From Croceicoccus bisphenolivorans (GTDB taxonomy: Bacteria > Pseudomonadota > Alphaproteobacteria > Sphingomonadales > Sphingomonadaceae): a stretch of 64,000 bases of DNA. The stretch spans positions 45,826-109,825 of the forward strand of contig NZ_LRSE01000011.1 of the NCBI RefSeq assembly GCF_001634625.1, given 5' to 3'. Numbering within the stretch: the stretch's first letter is position 1; every line of letters starts with the position of its first letter. The notes below the pieces were generated by a model. That model had not been told where the DNA came from. It did not search any database and saw nothing but the letters and a program-made list of their open reading frames with translations. Below, piece by piece: positions 48,063 to 56,253 of the stretch. The translations under genes were made by a program, and so were the position numbers.

Positions 48063-48581
48063 ATGACCAAGACTTTGACACGCATCGCGGCGACTGCGCT
48101 TGTTGCCACGCTGATACCGCTGCCAGCCTTCGCGCAGCAGATGGACCACTCTTCCCATGCGAACCATCAGATGCACGCGATGGACGCTTCGGCGGACGAT
48201 GTCGCGGGCGCTGAAGAAACCCTCAAGGCCTATCGCACCGCTCTTGAAGCGCGCGACGCGCAGGCAATGCGCGCGCTCTTCGCCGAGGACTCGGCGATCT
48301 TCGAGAATGGCAAGGCCGAAGGAAGCTTTGCCAATTACATGGAGCATCATCTCGGACCCGAGCTCGACGCGATCGTGAGCTTCACCTTTACCGACCCCAC
48401 GCTGACCGTCACCCGGATGGGGCACATGGCCCATGCCTATGAGACGTATGGATATCGTATCGAACTTACCGATGGCCGGGTGATCGAGCGCGACGGCGTG
48501 GCGACATCGGTGCTTGCTCACGATGCGGACGGGTGGAGAATCGTCCAGTACCATTCCTCGTCGCGCGCGCCGCGCAACTGA
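48063..48581 (+). CDS. Secreted SnoaL/DUF4440-like protein with His/Met tail
   Basis: A 172-residue periplasmic protein: signal (IAATALVATLIPLPAFAQQ), metal-binding MDHSSHANHQMHAMD, then an NTF2-like domain (AEETLKAYRTALEARDAQAMRALFAEDSAIFENGKAEG; YGYRIELTDGRVIERDGVATSVLA). Common in copper operons of Sphingomonadales; role is unknown, perhaps copper binding. 24 bases after copB. Confidence 0.78.
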   Translation: MTKTLTRIAATALVATLIPLPAFAQQMDHSSHANHQMHAMDASADDVAGAEETLKAYRTALEARDAQAMRALFAEDSAIFENGKAEGSFANYMEHHLGPELDAIVSFTFTDPTLTVTRMGHMAHAYETYGYRIELTDGRVIERDGVATSVLAHDADGWRIVQYHSSSRAPRN

Positions 48582-48608
48582 TTACGGCTTTCGAAGAGGT
48601 AGCACCGG

Positions 48609-49340
48609 TTGGCAACGCCGTCGCTGAAGCTGCGCCTGCATGTGCTCGGCAGCAAGATCCACAAATGGCTGGCGATTTTCGTCGGTGTCCAGGTTCTCTT
48701 GTGGATGGGAACCGGCGCCCTCATGTCGTTTCTCGACCTGGAAGAAGTTCGCTCCGAACATGTCGTTTCGCGTGAACGAGAGGCGCTGCCCGCCGATGCC
48801 CCGCTCCCGGCCTGGGTCGCAAATGACGGTACTCTTGCAGCGGTGACGACACGTTCGCTCGACGGCGATGCCGTGACCGAGGTCCGAAAGGTCGACGGTA
48901 GCGTGAGCCTCCACGATCCGGTGACAGGGCGCAAACTCTCCCCCATCTCTGCTGCGACGGCAAGATCCATCGCGTTGCGCGCATGGACCGGACCGCGCAC
49001 GACGATCGAAGGCGCGCGGCTCGTTCACGAACCGGTGGGGACCGAGTTTCGCGGACCATTTCCGGCCTGGCAGGTCACCTATGCTGACGAGGCTTCCACG
49101 CGCCTCTACATCGATGCCAGCAGCGGCACGCTCGGGGCGGCGCGCAGCGATACATGGCGCCTGTTCGATTTCATCTGGGGCCTGCACATCATGGATTGGA
49201 CCGAGCGCGATCGCATCAACAGTTGGTGGCTGCTCCTGTTCGGTATTGGCGGCACGATCATATCCCTGTCGGGTTTCGTCCTGCTGGCGAACCGGATGCC
49301 GAGGCTGCGTCGTCGCACAAAGAAGAGCAAGCTCGCCTGA
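48609..49340 (+). CDS. PepSY-domain membrane protein
   Basis: A 243-residue protein starting with TTG at 48609 after GAGGT. It has an N-terminal helix (KWLAIFVGVQVLLWMGTGALMSFL), a periplasmic PepSY-like domain (PLPAWVANDGT, RLYIDASSGTLGAARSD) and a C-terminal helix (SWWLLLFGIGGTIISLSGFVLLA). Such PepSY-TM proteins accompany copper and iron reductive systems. It ends the copAB transcript. Confidence 0.8.
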   Translation: MATPSLKLRLHVLGSKIHKWLAIFVGVQVLLWMGTGALMSFLDLEEVRSEHVVSREREALPADAPLPAWVANDGTLAAVTTRSLDGDAVTEVRKVDGSVSLHDPVTGRKLSPISAATARSIALRAWTGPRTTIEGARLVHEPVGTEFRGPFPAWQVTYADEASTRLYIDASSGTLGAARSDTWRLFDFIWGLHIMDWTERDRINSWWLLLFGIGGTIISLSGFVLLANRMPRLRRRTKKSKLA

Positions 49341-49488
49341 GCCCATGGGGCTTATTCGCGTGGGCGCACTGGGCCAGGAGCCCCGAACGGGGCCAGGAGC
49401 CGAATGCGTTCGACGATTGCGATCGAGTCGTCAGCAGACGTGATACGGCGGACGCACATCTGTCGCACCAATACCATCAAATTAATGT

Positions 49489-49513
49489 GAGGGGCAGGCG
49501 GCTGCCGTGCGTA
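49489..49513 (+). promoter_or_regulatory. Candidate ECF-sigma promoter of DUF2231-lipoprotein unit
   Basis: GAGGGG-N14-GCGTA, ending 50 nt before the start at 49564, same geometry as the four other sites. Confidence 0.58.
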
Positions 49514-49563
49514 TCAGGCACATAGGTCGCACTGCAACTGCCGGGCCGGGAGATATACGAGAC

Positions 49564-50235
49564 ATGAAAGCCCCCTCATTTTTGGCGCTGCTCGCCGCAA
49601 GCCTGCTCTTCGTCGGACCCGTTCAGGCTCATGGCGACGAAAAACACGGCGAAGAGGCGAGCGCCGCGCCTGCTGCCACCAATGGCGATGTGCACGACCA
49701 GGCGGCCAGGGCGCAGATGGGCGAGACTGCGGATGCTGGCGAATCCTCCGGCCCGCACGATGAAGCGGGCGGAGGTCATGACGAGGCCGGTGGCCATGCG
49801 GATGAGGGCCAAGCCGGCGTCATGGCCGTACTGGAGAAGCTGCATCCGGCAACGATCCATTTCCCGATCGCCTTGTTTCTCATGGCTGCGGCCACCGAAG
49901 TGTTCGTGATGCGCCGGAAAGGAGCGGGCCTGGAAAGTGCGGTGCGCGTGCTTGTCTACGGCGGGGCCATCGGCGCGGTGGTCGCAGTCCTGTTCGGATG
50001 GATTCACACCGGCCTGTGGTTCGGCGGCGACACCGTCATGCAGGTGCATCGATGGAACGGTATGCTGATTGCCGTTCTCGGTATTGCGATGGCCTATCTC
50101 GCGAGCAGGCCGAGCCAGAGCCGCGCATGGTTGCGCGCGTCGATATTCTCCATGGCGGCGCTCGTTCTCATCCAGGGCTTCCTTGGCGGCGAGCTCGCGC
50201 ATGGGCCGAACCACCTCGGTATTTCCTGGCTCTGA
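49564..50235 (+). CDS. DUF2231 membrane protein with His-rich N-terminus
   Basis: A 223-residue protein: signal (SFLALLAASLLFVGPVQAHG), a His/Glu-rich periplasmic stretch (HDEAGGGHDEAGGHADEG), then a DUF2231 four-helix part: LEKLHPATIHFPIALFLMAAATEVFV, GWIHTGLW, VMQVHRWNGMLIAVLGIAMAYLA, LIQGFLGGELAHGPNHLG. The conserved His residues in DUF2231 helices (HPATIHFPIAL, VHRWNG) resemble heme- or metal-binding positions of cytochrome-like membrane proteins. The function is unknown. Start ATG at 49564. Confidence 0.82.
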   Translation: MKAPSFLALLAASLLFVGPVQAHGDEKHGEEASAAPAATNGDVHDQAARAQMGETADAGESSGPHDEAGGGHDEAGGHADEGQAGVMAVLEKLHPATIHFPIALFLMAAATEVFVMRRKGAGLESAVRVLVYGGAIGAVVAVLFGWIHTGLWFGGDTVMQVHRWNGMLIAVLGIAMAYLASRPSQSRAWLRASIFSMAALVLIQGFLGGELAHGPNHLGISWL

Positions 50236-50249
50236 AGGAGTTGAAGAGC

Positions 50250-50657
50250 ATGCGTAATTCCAGATTGAATGTAGCGATCGGGTTTCTCGCGATCGCGCCC
50301 TTGATGTCCGCTCTTGCTGCCTGCGACGAGGCGCAGGACAGCACACCGATCACCGAGGTTTCGCCTATGGGCGAAGCTGCGGTGGTGGCTGGCACGGCAC
50401 CCGAGGCGGGTCTTGCCGATCCGGCAGCCTCTCCCTCCGAAGATGAGGCAGCGACCGCTCGGGAGGACGCTCTTTCGACAAATGGCGCCGCCACGCCCGC
50501 CTCACGGCACGCTGCCTCTCCCGCATCACGCGCAACTGCCACACTCGCAGCGCCAGCAGCGCGCACGCAACCCGCGAGCGAAGCGACCCAACCCGCCGAT
50601 CCCCATGCGGGCCATGACATGTCCTCGATGGCCGATCACGACATGAAAGGTATGTGA
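50250..50657 (+). CDS. Small lipoprotein with Ala/Pro linker and His/Met metal-binding tail
   Basis: A 135-residue protein. Signal with lipobox (LNVAIGFLAIAPLMSALAAC), a low-complexity Ala/Thr/Pro/Ser stretch, and C-terminal HAGHDMSSMADHDMKGM with alternating His and Met suitable for copper binding. Fifteen bases after the DUF2231 gene. Last gene of the metal island; no family recognised. Confidence 0.65.
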   Translation: MRNSRLNVAIGFLAIAPLMSALAACDEAQDSTPITEVSPMGEAAVVAGTAPEAGLADPAASPSEDEAATAREDALSTNGAATPASRHAASPASRATATLAAPAARTQPASEATQPADPHAGHDMSSMADHDMKGM

Positions 50658-50939
50658 TCGGACGCGTTTTCCGTGACCCGGCTATTCAGGAGATACCCTC
50701 GGCAAGAAATCGCAACGAACAACGCAAGATCAGGAAAGGACGGCCCCGCCTCCCCCCGAAGCCCTGCGGGTCGCAGGTGCCCCCAAGGGGTCGTTCAGGA
50801 ACCCCGCGTGAAGACCAACCCGCGCGGGGTTCCGTTTGCCCGGCTTCGCTGTCGCCGTGCCAGGCGCGTCCCGGTAGGGCTTTGTGCTATGTGAGCAGCA
50901 TGCAGACGATCGCCTCGTTGGTTATGAAAGGAACCGCAT

Positions 50940-51293
50940 ATGTCGGAAACGGGCAAAGCCGGTGCGCTGTCGCGCTGGGAAGACGAAGGCGGGGCACTAC
51001 CCTGCGGGCCGCAGGAAGCGCTCGCTGCCGATTGCGAAAAATGGGATATTCCGCCGCTTTCCGATGCCGAGGTCATCCAATTGCGCATCAGGGTGATCGC
51101 CCTTGAGAACATGGTGCTCGGTCTTCTGTCGAAGGCCAGCGCCGACCAGCTGGCAGCAATCGAAGAAATCGCGGAATTCATTTCCCCGCGTGCCGATGCG
51201 AAGCCGCATCCGCTTACCCTGCATGCTGCCACCCAGATGGAGCACTTCGTCGAGCGCGCCCGGCGGTTTCGCGAGCACCCCACCGCCGATTGA
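50940..51293 (+). CDS. Hypothetical backbone protein, helical
   Basis: A 117-residue protein after GAAAGGA. Core: LSDAEVIQLRIRVIALENMVLGLLSKASADQLAAIEEIAEFI, likely a coiled coil, and a C-terminal HFVERARRF. No recognised domain. First gene after the metal island; the preceding 280 bases (50658-50939) contain no gene. Its GC-rich leader resembles that of other backbone genes here. The stop overlaps a short downstream frame. Confidence 0.55.
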   Translation: MSETGKAGALSRWEDEGGALPCGPQEALAADCEKWDIPPLSDAEVIQLRIRVIALENMVLGLLSKASADQLAAIEEIAEFISPRADAKPHPLTLHAATQMEHFVERARRFREHPTAD

Positions 51294-51364
51294 GCGACAT
51301 ATCACCGGCCCACGAATGCTGGCCTTCCTCGCTGAGGCCCGGTCGACGATCTGGAAAGAGTGCG

Positions 51365-51634
51365 ATGGACCTCGATACGCTTCTCATCCGCTATTTCGGC
51401 ACTGCCGACGCTGGAGCGGTTGGCGCGGAGACCTTGGCCTCGGGGATCGAGCATTGCCGGGTGGATCTCGGCCTCGAGCAGGACCGGGGCAAGCGATTTG
51501 CACTGTGGTCGTTTCTTCACATGTTCGGGGCCGCCCCCGATCTCGATGTGGCGTTCGAGAACGAGGAAGACCGGGAAGCAGCCCGCACCTTCATGGATCT
51601 GCTGGCGGCATCGGAAAGCGACGGCGAAAGCTGA
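51365..51634 (+). CDS. Hypothetical small acidic protein
   Basis: An 89-residue protein starting ATG at 51365 (GAAAGAG upstream): LDTLLIRYFGTADAGAVGAETLASGIEHCRVDLGLEQDRGKRFALW, then NEEDREAARTFMDLLA. No family recognised. Paired with the preceding gene; probably element backbone. A longer upstream start overlapping the previous gene is possible but has no ribosome site. Confidence 0.5.
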   Translation: MDLDTLLIRYFGTADAGAVGAETLASGIEHCRVDLGLEQDRGKRFALWSFLHMFGAAPDLDVAFENEEDREAARTFMDLLAASESDGES

Positions 51635-51864
51635 TTGCAGCGGGATCATGTGACCCTTCGGACCCGCACCCGATACCCATCCGGCTTTCTTCGCGAACAG
51701 TCCTGAACCAGGTCAGCCGAGGAGCCGCAACCCGTTCCTTTGCCGGCCGTGTTGTCGCGCTTCGCGCGCCTGCCCGCACCACCCGTCATGAACAGGTTTC
51801 CCTTCGGCCCTTCAGGCCTGCGGTGCAGTCCTCCCATGACCTGTTTCTCATCGACGTTCGCAAG

Positions 51865-51881
51865 CCGGAGATGGTCTCCGG
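51865..51881 (+). promoter_or_regulatory. Leader hairpin upstream of ssb
   Basis: CCGGAGA-TGG-TCTCCGG is a perfect 7-bp stem with a 3-base loop, 26 bases before the ssb start. It may attenuate or protect the ssb transcript. Confidence 0.4.
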
Positions 51882-51907
51882 TTTGAGGAACTGAAGGAAC
51901 TTATCTC

Positions 51908-52294
51908 ATGACCAATATCGCAATCCTCACCGGCCGCATCGCCCGCGATCCGGACACCCGCGAGACCAAGGGCGGCACCAATGTCACCGGCATCACCGTC
52001 GTCACCGATCGCCCCGCGCGCGACAAAGACGGCAAGACCTACAAGGACGAGAACGGCTACACCGCCAAGGACAGCGAATTCCACCGTGTGACCTGTTTCA
52101 ACGGCCTCGCCAAGACCGTCGGTCAGTACTGCTCGAAAGGCCAGCTGGTCTCGGTCCAGGGCCGCATCCACTACACGCAGTGGGAAGACCAGGACGGTGT
52201 GACGCGGTATGGCTCGGAGATCCTTGCCGACAAGGTCGATTTCCTCTCGCGGGCCAATGGCGGCGACAACCAGGACGCCCCTCCGATCGACTGA
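51908..52294 (+). CDS. ssb: Single-stranded DNA-binding protein (plasmid type)
   Basis: A 128-residue OB-fold protein: MTNIAILTGRIARDPDTRETKGGTNVTGITVVTDRP, SEFHRVTCFNGLAKTVGQYCSKGQLVSVQGRIHYTQW, and a short acidic C-terminus (NQDAPPID). Conjugative elements commonly encode their own SSB to protect transferred single strands. Followed by a good terminator at 52320. Confidence 0.9.
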   Translation: MTNIAILTGRIARDPDTRETKGGTNVTGITVVTDRPARDKDGKTYKDENGYTAKDSEFHRVTCFNGLAKTVGQYCSKGQLVSVQGRIHYTQWEDQDGVTRYGSEILADKVDFLSRANGGDNQDAPPID

Positions 52295-52319
52295 TCCGGC
52301 GCCATCGAACCAGCCAAAG

Positions 52320-52350
52320 GAGGCTCTGCCGGAAACGGCAGGGCCTCTTT
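52320..52350 (+). terminator. Rho-independent terminator after ssb
   Basis: A 12-bp stem (GAGGCTCTGCCG / CGGCAGGGCCTC, one G-T pair) with a GAAA tetraloop followed by TTT. Confidence 0.7.
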
Positions 52351-52694
52351 CGCTGTTCACCCTTCCTTTCGCTCGGTCTTTTCTCCGGGGAATAGCCAGG
52401 CGCTGCCCGGAGGGCCCGACCCATTATGGCAGCGATCATCTGAAACGGTCGTTTGAGGTGGACTGGATTGGCCTGGCTTACCGCATTTCCAGCATGATGG
52501 TCCCGCGCCGCCCGCATCAAGGACGGCAGGGGCCCCACCATTTTGTCCGCCGCCGGATTGCATCCGGCACCGGACAAAACCGTTTCCCCCTGCGCCGCTT
52601 CGCGGTCGCCCTGTCAGGCGATCCTGTGACCCGGTCTGCCCGGGCCCATCGGCCAACCTCCTGTCGTCTCGCGACAGATTTCAGGAGGATTATC
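52351..52694. other. Intergenic region after ssb
   Basis: About 340 bases with no gene. It contains small GC-rich stems typical of this backbone; just upstream of the next gene, CTGTCG-TCTCG-CGACAG forms a stem before the ribosome site AGGAGG. Confidence 0.4.
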
Positions 52695-52916
52695 ATGACC
52701 TATTTCACGAAATGCACACTGCCTTCGCGCAATTATTTCGAGGCTCTGGAAACAGCTGAGCAACGGGCCTTGCACAGCTTCTTCGACCAGCATGTTATCG
52801 AGGATGACGAACTCGGATATCGCGCGGTCGACGAAGGCGACTACAATGCGCTGCCCCCGCATCTTGCGATCCGGGTCGTTCATACCGTCCATGGCGGAAT
52901 GCTCGACGAATTCTGA
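52695..52916 (+). CDS. Hypothetical small backbone protein
   Basis: A 73-residue protein with excellent AGGAGG ribosome site: CTLPSRNYFEALETAEQRALHSFFDQHVIEDDELGYRAVDEGDYN, ending HTVHGGMLDEF. Acidic, soluble, unknown. It is followed by a strong terminator, so it forms its own unit. Confidence 0.6.
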   Translation: MTYFTKCTLPSRNYFEALETAEQRALHSFFDQHVIEDDELGYRAVDEGDYNALPPHLAIRVVHTVHGGMLDEF

Positions 52917-52928
52917 GGCATTCTGCAG

Positions 52929-52962
52929 GGCAGGGACCGGCAGCGGTTCCTGCCCTTTTTTC
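52929..52962 (+). terminator. Rho-independent terminator
   Basis: A 12-bp stem (GGGCAGGGACCG / CGGTTCCTGCCC) with GCAG loop followed by six T. Ends the small gene at 52695. Confidence 0.8.
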
Positions 52963-53489
52963 GTGTCTCTTATGGGCTGAGCTACAGGTTCAAGTTTCGA
53001 TCCAGCAGCAATCGGCGGTTCTCCAAACATCGGCTTGGCCAACTGGCGATCGGGATAAATGGAGCGGGGCTGGGGACGCACTCTGTCCCGCGCATCTGGC
53101 GATACGCTCCTGAGGGTGCGGCATTACGTGTTTTTGGGGCCCCGCATGCACTTGCGAACCGGCAGCGGGTCGGGCGAGCGGGAAGCTACGGCCGCGACAG
53201 GTCCCGCTTGCCTTGCTTCCCACAGGCCCTTGGCCACTGCCTCTCTCGCAGGTGCGGTTCATTGCTCTGAGCCTTCGGCATTGCAGCCGAAAGTCTGCCG
53301 AGCGGCGCAATAGCGTCGGGCCCTGCACGGATGCCGCCCTTCCTCGATGCTGCCGAGCTCATGATCGGTAGGGGCGACAAATCCGAACGCAGCATCGTGT
53401 CGCTCCCCCCATCGCCAAGGCATGCGCCATCACCCTCCGCAATCAGCGGCAGTTAGCCGCAGCCACCCGAGCCTCTTGGAGCTAACCCC
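52963..53489. other. 527-base gap upstream of HTH-repA genes
   Basis: No supported gene. Open frames on both strands here lack family features. It likely contains the promoter of the HTH-repA operon and could hold part of the replication control region; no repeats comparable to the iterons at 54658 were recognised. Confidence 0.35.
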
Positions 53490-53762
53490 ATGCCCGCCGT
53501 TCCCGATCCGGTCCGTCCCCGCTACCTGCGCACCCCAGATGCCGCGGTGCATCTGGGGCTTTCGCCGCGCACGCTCGAAAAGCACCGATGCTATGGAACA
53601 GGGCCGGTCTACCACAAGCTCGGCGGCCGCATCGTTTATCGGCCCGAAGATCTCGATGCCTGGGCCGAGCAGGGCTTGCGCCGTTCGACCAGCGATCCGG
53701 GCAAGGGCGTCGTTCATCCTGCCAAGCGGATCGACGGCTACACCGGTCCGGTCCGGCGCTGA
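53490..53762 (+). CDS. HTH (AlpA/excisionase-like) DNA-binding protein
   Basis: A 90-residue protein with an HTH_17-type motif: YLRTPDAAVHLGLSPRTLEKHRCYGTGPVYHKLGGRIVYRPEDLDAWAEQGL. Such small proteins beside repA in Sphingomonadales/rhizobial elements are thought to regulate replication or excision. Ten bases before repA, so co-transcribed. Confidence 0.82.
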   Translation: MPAVPDPVRPRYLRTPDAAVHLGLSPRTLEKHRCYGTGPVYHKLGGRIVYRPEDLDAWAEQGLRRSTSDPGKGVVHPAKRIDGYTGPVRR

Positions 53763-53771
53763 GGCGATACC

Positions 53772-54653
53772 ATGCGCTCCTTGAAGACATCGGACGGCGG
53801 GGCCGGACAGCTCGACCTGTTCGTCGGCGCGGGCAGCGACATCGCCGCGCGCGATGCGCAGGATCTGATGGCCTGGCCTTTCTTCAGCCTCGCCAAGTCG
53901 AAGCGAGTGAAGCCGATCGACTTTCGCATGGGCGAGGTCGCCATTCTGGTCGAAGCGACCGCCGAACATGGCATGGCCACCATCTGGGACGCCGATGTAC
54001 TGATCTGGGTAGCGAGCCAGATCGTCGAGGCGCGCGATGCCGGCAAAGCCACCTCGCGCCTTATCGCGGCGACGCCCCATGAAATCCTTACCTTCACCCG
54101 GCGCGGAACCGGAAAGGCTGGCTACGAGCGCCTGAAGGCGGCGCTCGACCGCTTGCAGTCGACCAGCATTGCCACCTCCATCCGGCAGGCCGGGGCGCGA
54201 CGCCGCCGACGATTTTCCTGGATCAACGAATGGCGCGAACGGCTCGACGACAACGGGCGCGCGCTCGGCATCGAAATGATCGTGCCGGACTGGCTCTACG
54301 AGGGCGTGCTCGATCGTGCGCTCGTCCTGACCATCGACCCGGCCTATTTCGCGCTTACCGGCGGTCTTGAGCGCTGGCTCTATCGCATCGTACGCAAGCA
54401 TGGCGGGAAGCAGAAGGGCGGGTGGAGTTTCGACATTTCGCACCTGCATTTGAAGTCCGGCGCGCTCTCGCCATTGAAGCGTTTCGCTTTCGAAGTGCGG
54501 GCCATCGTTCGCCGCCAGTCGCTCCCCGGCTACAATCTCGCTCTTGAGCACCAGTTCGGTCGCGAGCGGCTCCTGTTCGTCGCAACGCCTGTCGATCCCT
54601 TCGCGGCCGCGCGGCGCCGCATCGGGCTGCCCCCTGTGGAAAAGGGCGTGTGA
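53772..54653 (+). CDS. repA: Replication initiator RepA-like protein
   Basis: A 293-residue protein of the replication initiator A (RepA) family: QDLMAWPFFSLAKSKRVKPIDF, GMATIWDADVLIWVASQIVEA, RGTGKAGYERLKAALDRLQSTSI, LYEGVLDRALVLTIDPAYFALTGGLERWLYRIVRKH. Followed immediately by three iteron-like repeats, the expected binding sites. Its presence suggests autonomous replication (plasmid) or a replicating integrative element. Confidence 0.88.
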   Translation: MRSLKTSDGGAGQLDLFVGAGSDIAARDAQDLMAWPFFSLAKSKRVKPIDFRMGEVAILVEATAEHGMATIWDADVLIWVASQIVEARDAGKATSRLIAATPHEILTFTRRGTGKAGYERLKAALDRLQSTSIATSIRQAGARRRRRFSWINEWRERLDDNGRALGIEMIVPDWLYEGVLDRALVLTIDPAYFALTGGLERWLYRIVRKHGGKQKGGWSFDISHLHLKSGALSPLKRFAFEVRAIVRRQSLPGYNLALEHQFGRERLLFVATPVDPFAAARRRIGLPPVEKGV

Positions 54654-55342
54654 TGTTCGGACTATCGGGAACCATGACGTTCGGACGATCGGGAACCCGA
54701 TGCCCGGACTATCGGGAACCGGGAGCCTGCGCGACTCGCCGGAAACGCAGCGCTTGCGAAGCCCTTAACAATGCTAACAAGGAATCTTCCAGATTCCTGC
54801 TAACGCCGCCACGCCTGTGCAAAAGCGCAGCGCGCGTTTCGCCTCCGCCCACGGAAAGGGGCGGCGCAGGGGCCGGTGATCCGCCACTCACGCATGTCAC
54901 GCTGGTGTGGCGCGGCGGCGTGCAGGAAGACTGGCTTCGGTTCGGCAAGCCCTTCGCAGAGCGCATCCTCGACCGCCGGACGCGTATCGAAAGCTATGCT
55001 CCGGGACAGGTCTTTGCCCTGGTTCGGTGGGCTTCGAACGATTACGGGACCGTCCGCTCGACGCTCACGATCGCCCAAGCCGCCGGTTTCGGCGAGCCGT
55101 TCACCACTCTGCCGCAGGTCGATCCTGGCGCGCAAATCCTGCTCTCGGTGCGAAGCTGGCCAAAGGTTCGCCAGGTCTTTGCGCTGATCGATGCGATCGA
55201 GGACGTTGGCATCGATCCCTGCGATGTAGCTCCCGACCACTGGCATCATGTCCACAACAGGCTGGCAGGGGGCATGCAAGTACGTTCCTATTCCCCTGCG
55301 CGCCATCGCGACTGGCTGCGGCGGCGAAAGCTGCAATCATGA
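54650..55342 (+). CDS. DUF2840 protein of conjugative element (start uncertain)
   Basis: The DUF2840 domain begins around 54893: THVTLVWRGGVQEDWLRFGKPFAERILDRRTRI, SYAPGQVFALVRWASNDYGTVRSTL, PGAQILLSVRSWPKVRQVFALIDAIEDVGIDP, DVAPDHWHHVHNRL. Upstream in the frame are only the iteron repeats and low-quality sequence; no ATG/GTG/TTG lies near the domain start, so the true start is unknown. The GTG at 54650 or ATG at 54653/54674 would include about 80 extra residues encoded by the iterons. Function unknown; it lies before traF with an ATGA overlap. Confidence 0.72.
   Translation: MMFGLSGTMTFGRSGTRCPDYREPGACATRRKRSACEALNNANKESSRFLLTPPRLCKSAARVSPPPTERGGAGAGDPPLTHVTLVWRGGVQEDWLRFGKPFAERILDRRTRIESYAPGQVFALVRWASNDYGTVRSTLTIAQAAGFGEPFTTLPQVDPGAQILLSVRSWPKVRQVFALIDAIEDVGIDPCDVAPDHWHHVHNRLAGGMQVRSYSPARHRDWLRRRKLQS
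54658..54720. repeat. Three iteron-like repeats (putative oriV)
   Basis: The 16-base unit CGGACTATCGGGAACC occurs at 54658-54673, 54682-54697 (one change, T to G) and 54705-54720, spaced by 24 and 23 bases, directly after repA. Such evenly spaced repeats beside a replication initiator are typical iterons. Confidence 0.75.
54781..54797. repeat. Hairpin between iterons and DUF2840 domain
   Basis: GGAATC-TTCCA-GATTCC stem, flanked by two GCTAAC copies. Could be part of the origin (for example a strand-opening or termination structure). Confidence 0.4.
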
Positions 55343-55920
55343 GGCGGCGCACCGCCTTTCTGGCAGGCATGGTCGCGGCAGCGACACTGGCCAGCATCGC
55401 AATCCCGCTCTCGCGACTTTTGGTCTGGAACGTGACGGCCAGCGTGCCGGTTGGACTGTACTCAATCGGCGGAAAGACCGGTCTCCAGAGGGGCGACCGC
55501 GTCGCGATCGATCCTGCTTTCAGGCTGCAGAAATACCTCGCCTCGCGCGGCTATCTTCCTGCGGGCGTTCCGCTCATCAAGGAGGTTGCGGCGCTTGGCG
55601 GGGATACGGTCTGCCGGCGCGACCTGCTCATCGAGATCAATGGGACACCTGCGGGCTCGGCGCGTCGGCGCGACAGCCTTGGACGCGAACTGCCCGTCTG
55701 GAAAGGATGCCGGACTATCGCTGCGGATGAACTGTTCGTGATGAACAGGCGCGCCCCCGGCAGCTTTGACGGGCGTTATTTCGGCCCGGTCGCACGCGCC
55801 GATGTCATCGGGCGCGCGCGGCCCGTCTGGACCAACGAAGCGGGCGACGGGGACTATGTCCTGCTCGCCTCGCCCGCCGACGTTCCCATTCCCAACGTAA
55901 ATGATGGAGACGCACAATGA
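55339..55920 (+). CDS. traF: TraF-type S26 signal peptidase for conjugation
   Basis: A 193-residue inner-membrane serine protease: N-terminal helix (FLAGMVAAATLASIAIPLSRLL), active-site serine region TASVPVGLYSI, Lys region (PLIKEVAALGGDTVC) and a conserved RDSLGRELPVWKGC. TraF peptidases mature the conjugative pilin. Overlaps DUF2840 (ATGA) and DUF736. Confidence 0.87.
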   Translation: MRRRTAFLAGMVAAATLASIAIPLSRLLVWNVTASVPVGLYSIGGKTGLQRGDRVAIDPAFRLQKYLASRGYLPAGVPLIKEVAALGGDTVCRRDLLIEINGTPAGSARRRDSLGRELPVWKGCRTIAADELFVMNRRAPGSFDGRYFGPVARADVIGRARPVWTNEAGDGDYVLLASPADVPIPNVNDGDAQ

Positions 55921-56249
55921 CCTGTATCGGCACTTTTGCAGCCACACCCGACGGCTTTGAAGGGCGGCTGCAAACCCTGACCATCGACGCACCGCTGACC
56001 CTGGTGGCCGCCGACCCCGGCGACACCGAGAACGCCCCTGACTATCGCATCATGGCAGGTGAAGGCGAGGAAACCTACGAGGTGGGTGCAGGCTGGAAAC
56101 ATGTCGGCGACAAGGCAGGCAGTTTTGTCACGCTCGTCATCGACGATCCGGTATTGCCTCGGCCCCTGCGCGCCAATCTGTTCAGTTCTGACGACCAGAA
56201 CCATGTCCTTATATGGTCGCGCGGCGCGCGCCGCCCGGCAAAGGGCTGA
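55917..56249 (+). CDS. DUF736 protein
   Basis: A 110-residue protein: IGTFAATPDGFEGRLQTLTIDAPLTLV, DYRIMAGEGEETYEVGAGWKHVG, YVTL-like beta strands and RANLFSSDDQNHVLIWSR. DUF736 proteins occur almost only next to conjugation genes of alphaproteobacteria. Function unknown, small beta-rich fold. Overlaps traF by four bases. Confidence 0.88.
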   Translation: MTCIGTFAATPDGFEGRLQTLTIDAPLTLVAADPGDTENAPDYRIMAGEGEETYEVGAGWKHVGDKAGSFVTLVIDDPVLPRPLRANLFSSDDQNHVLIWSRGARRPAKG

Positions 56250-56253
56250 TTCC

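Noticed and set aside
53430..54551. 373-codon open frame on the minus strand
   Set aside because: Antisense to the HTH and repA genes, which have clear family features.
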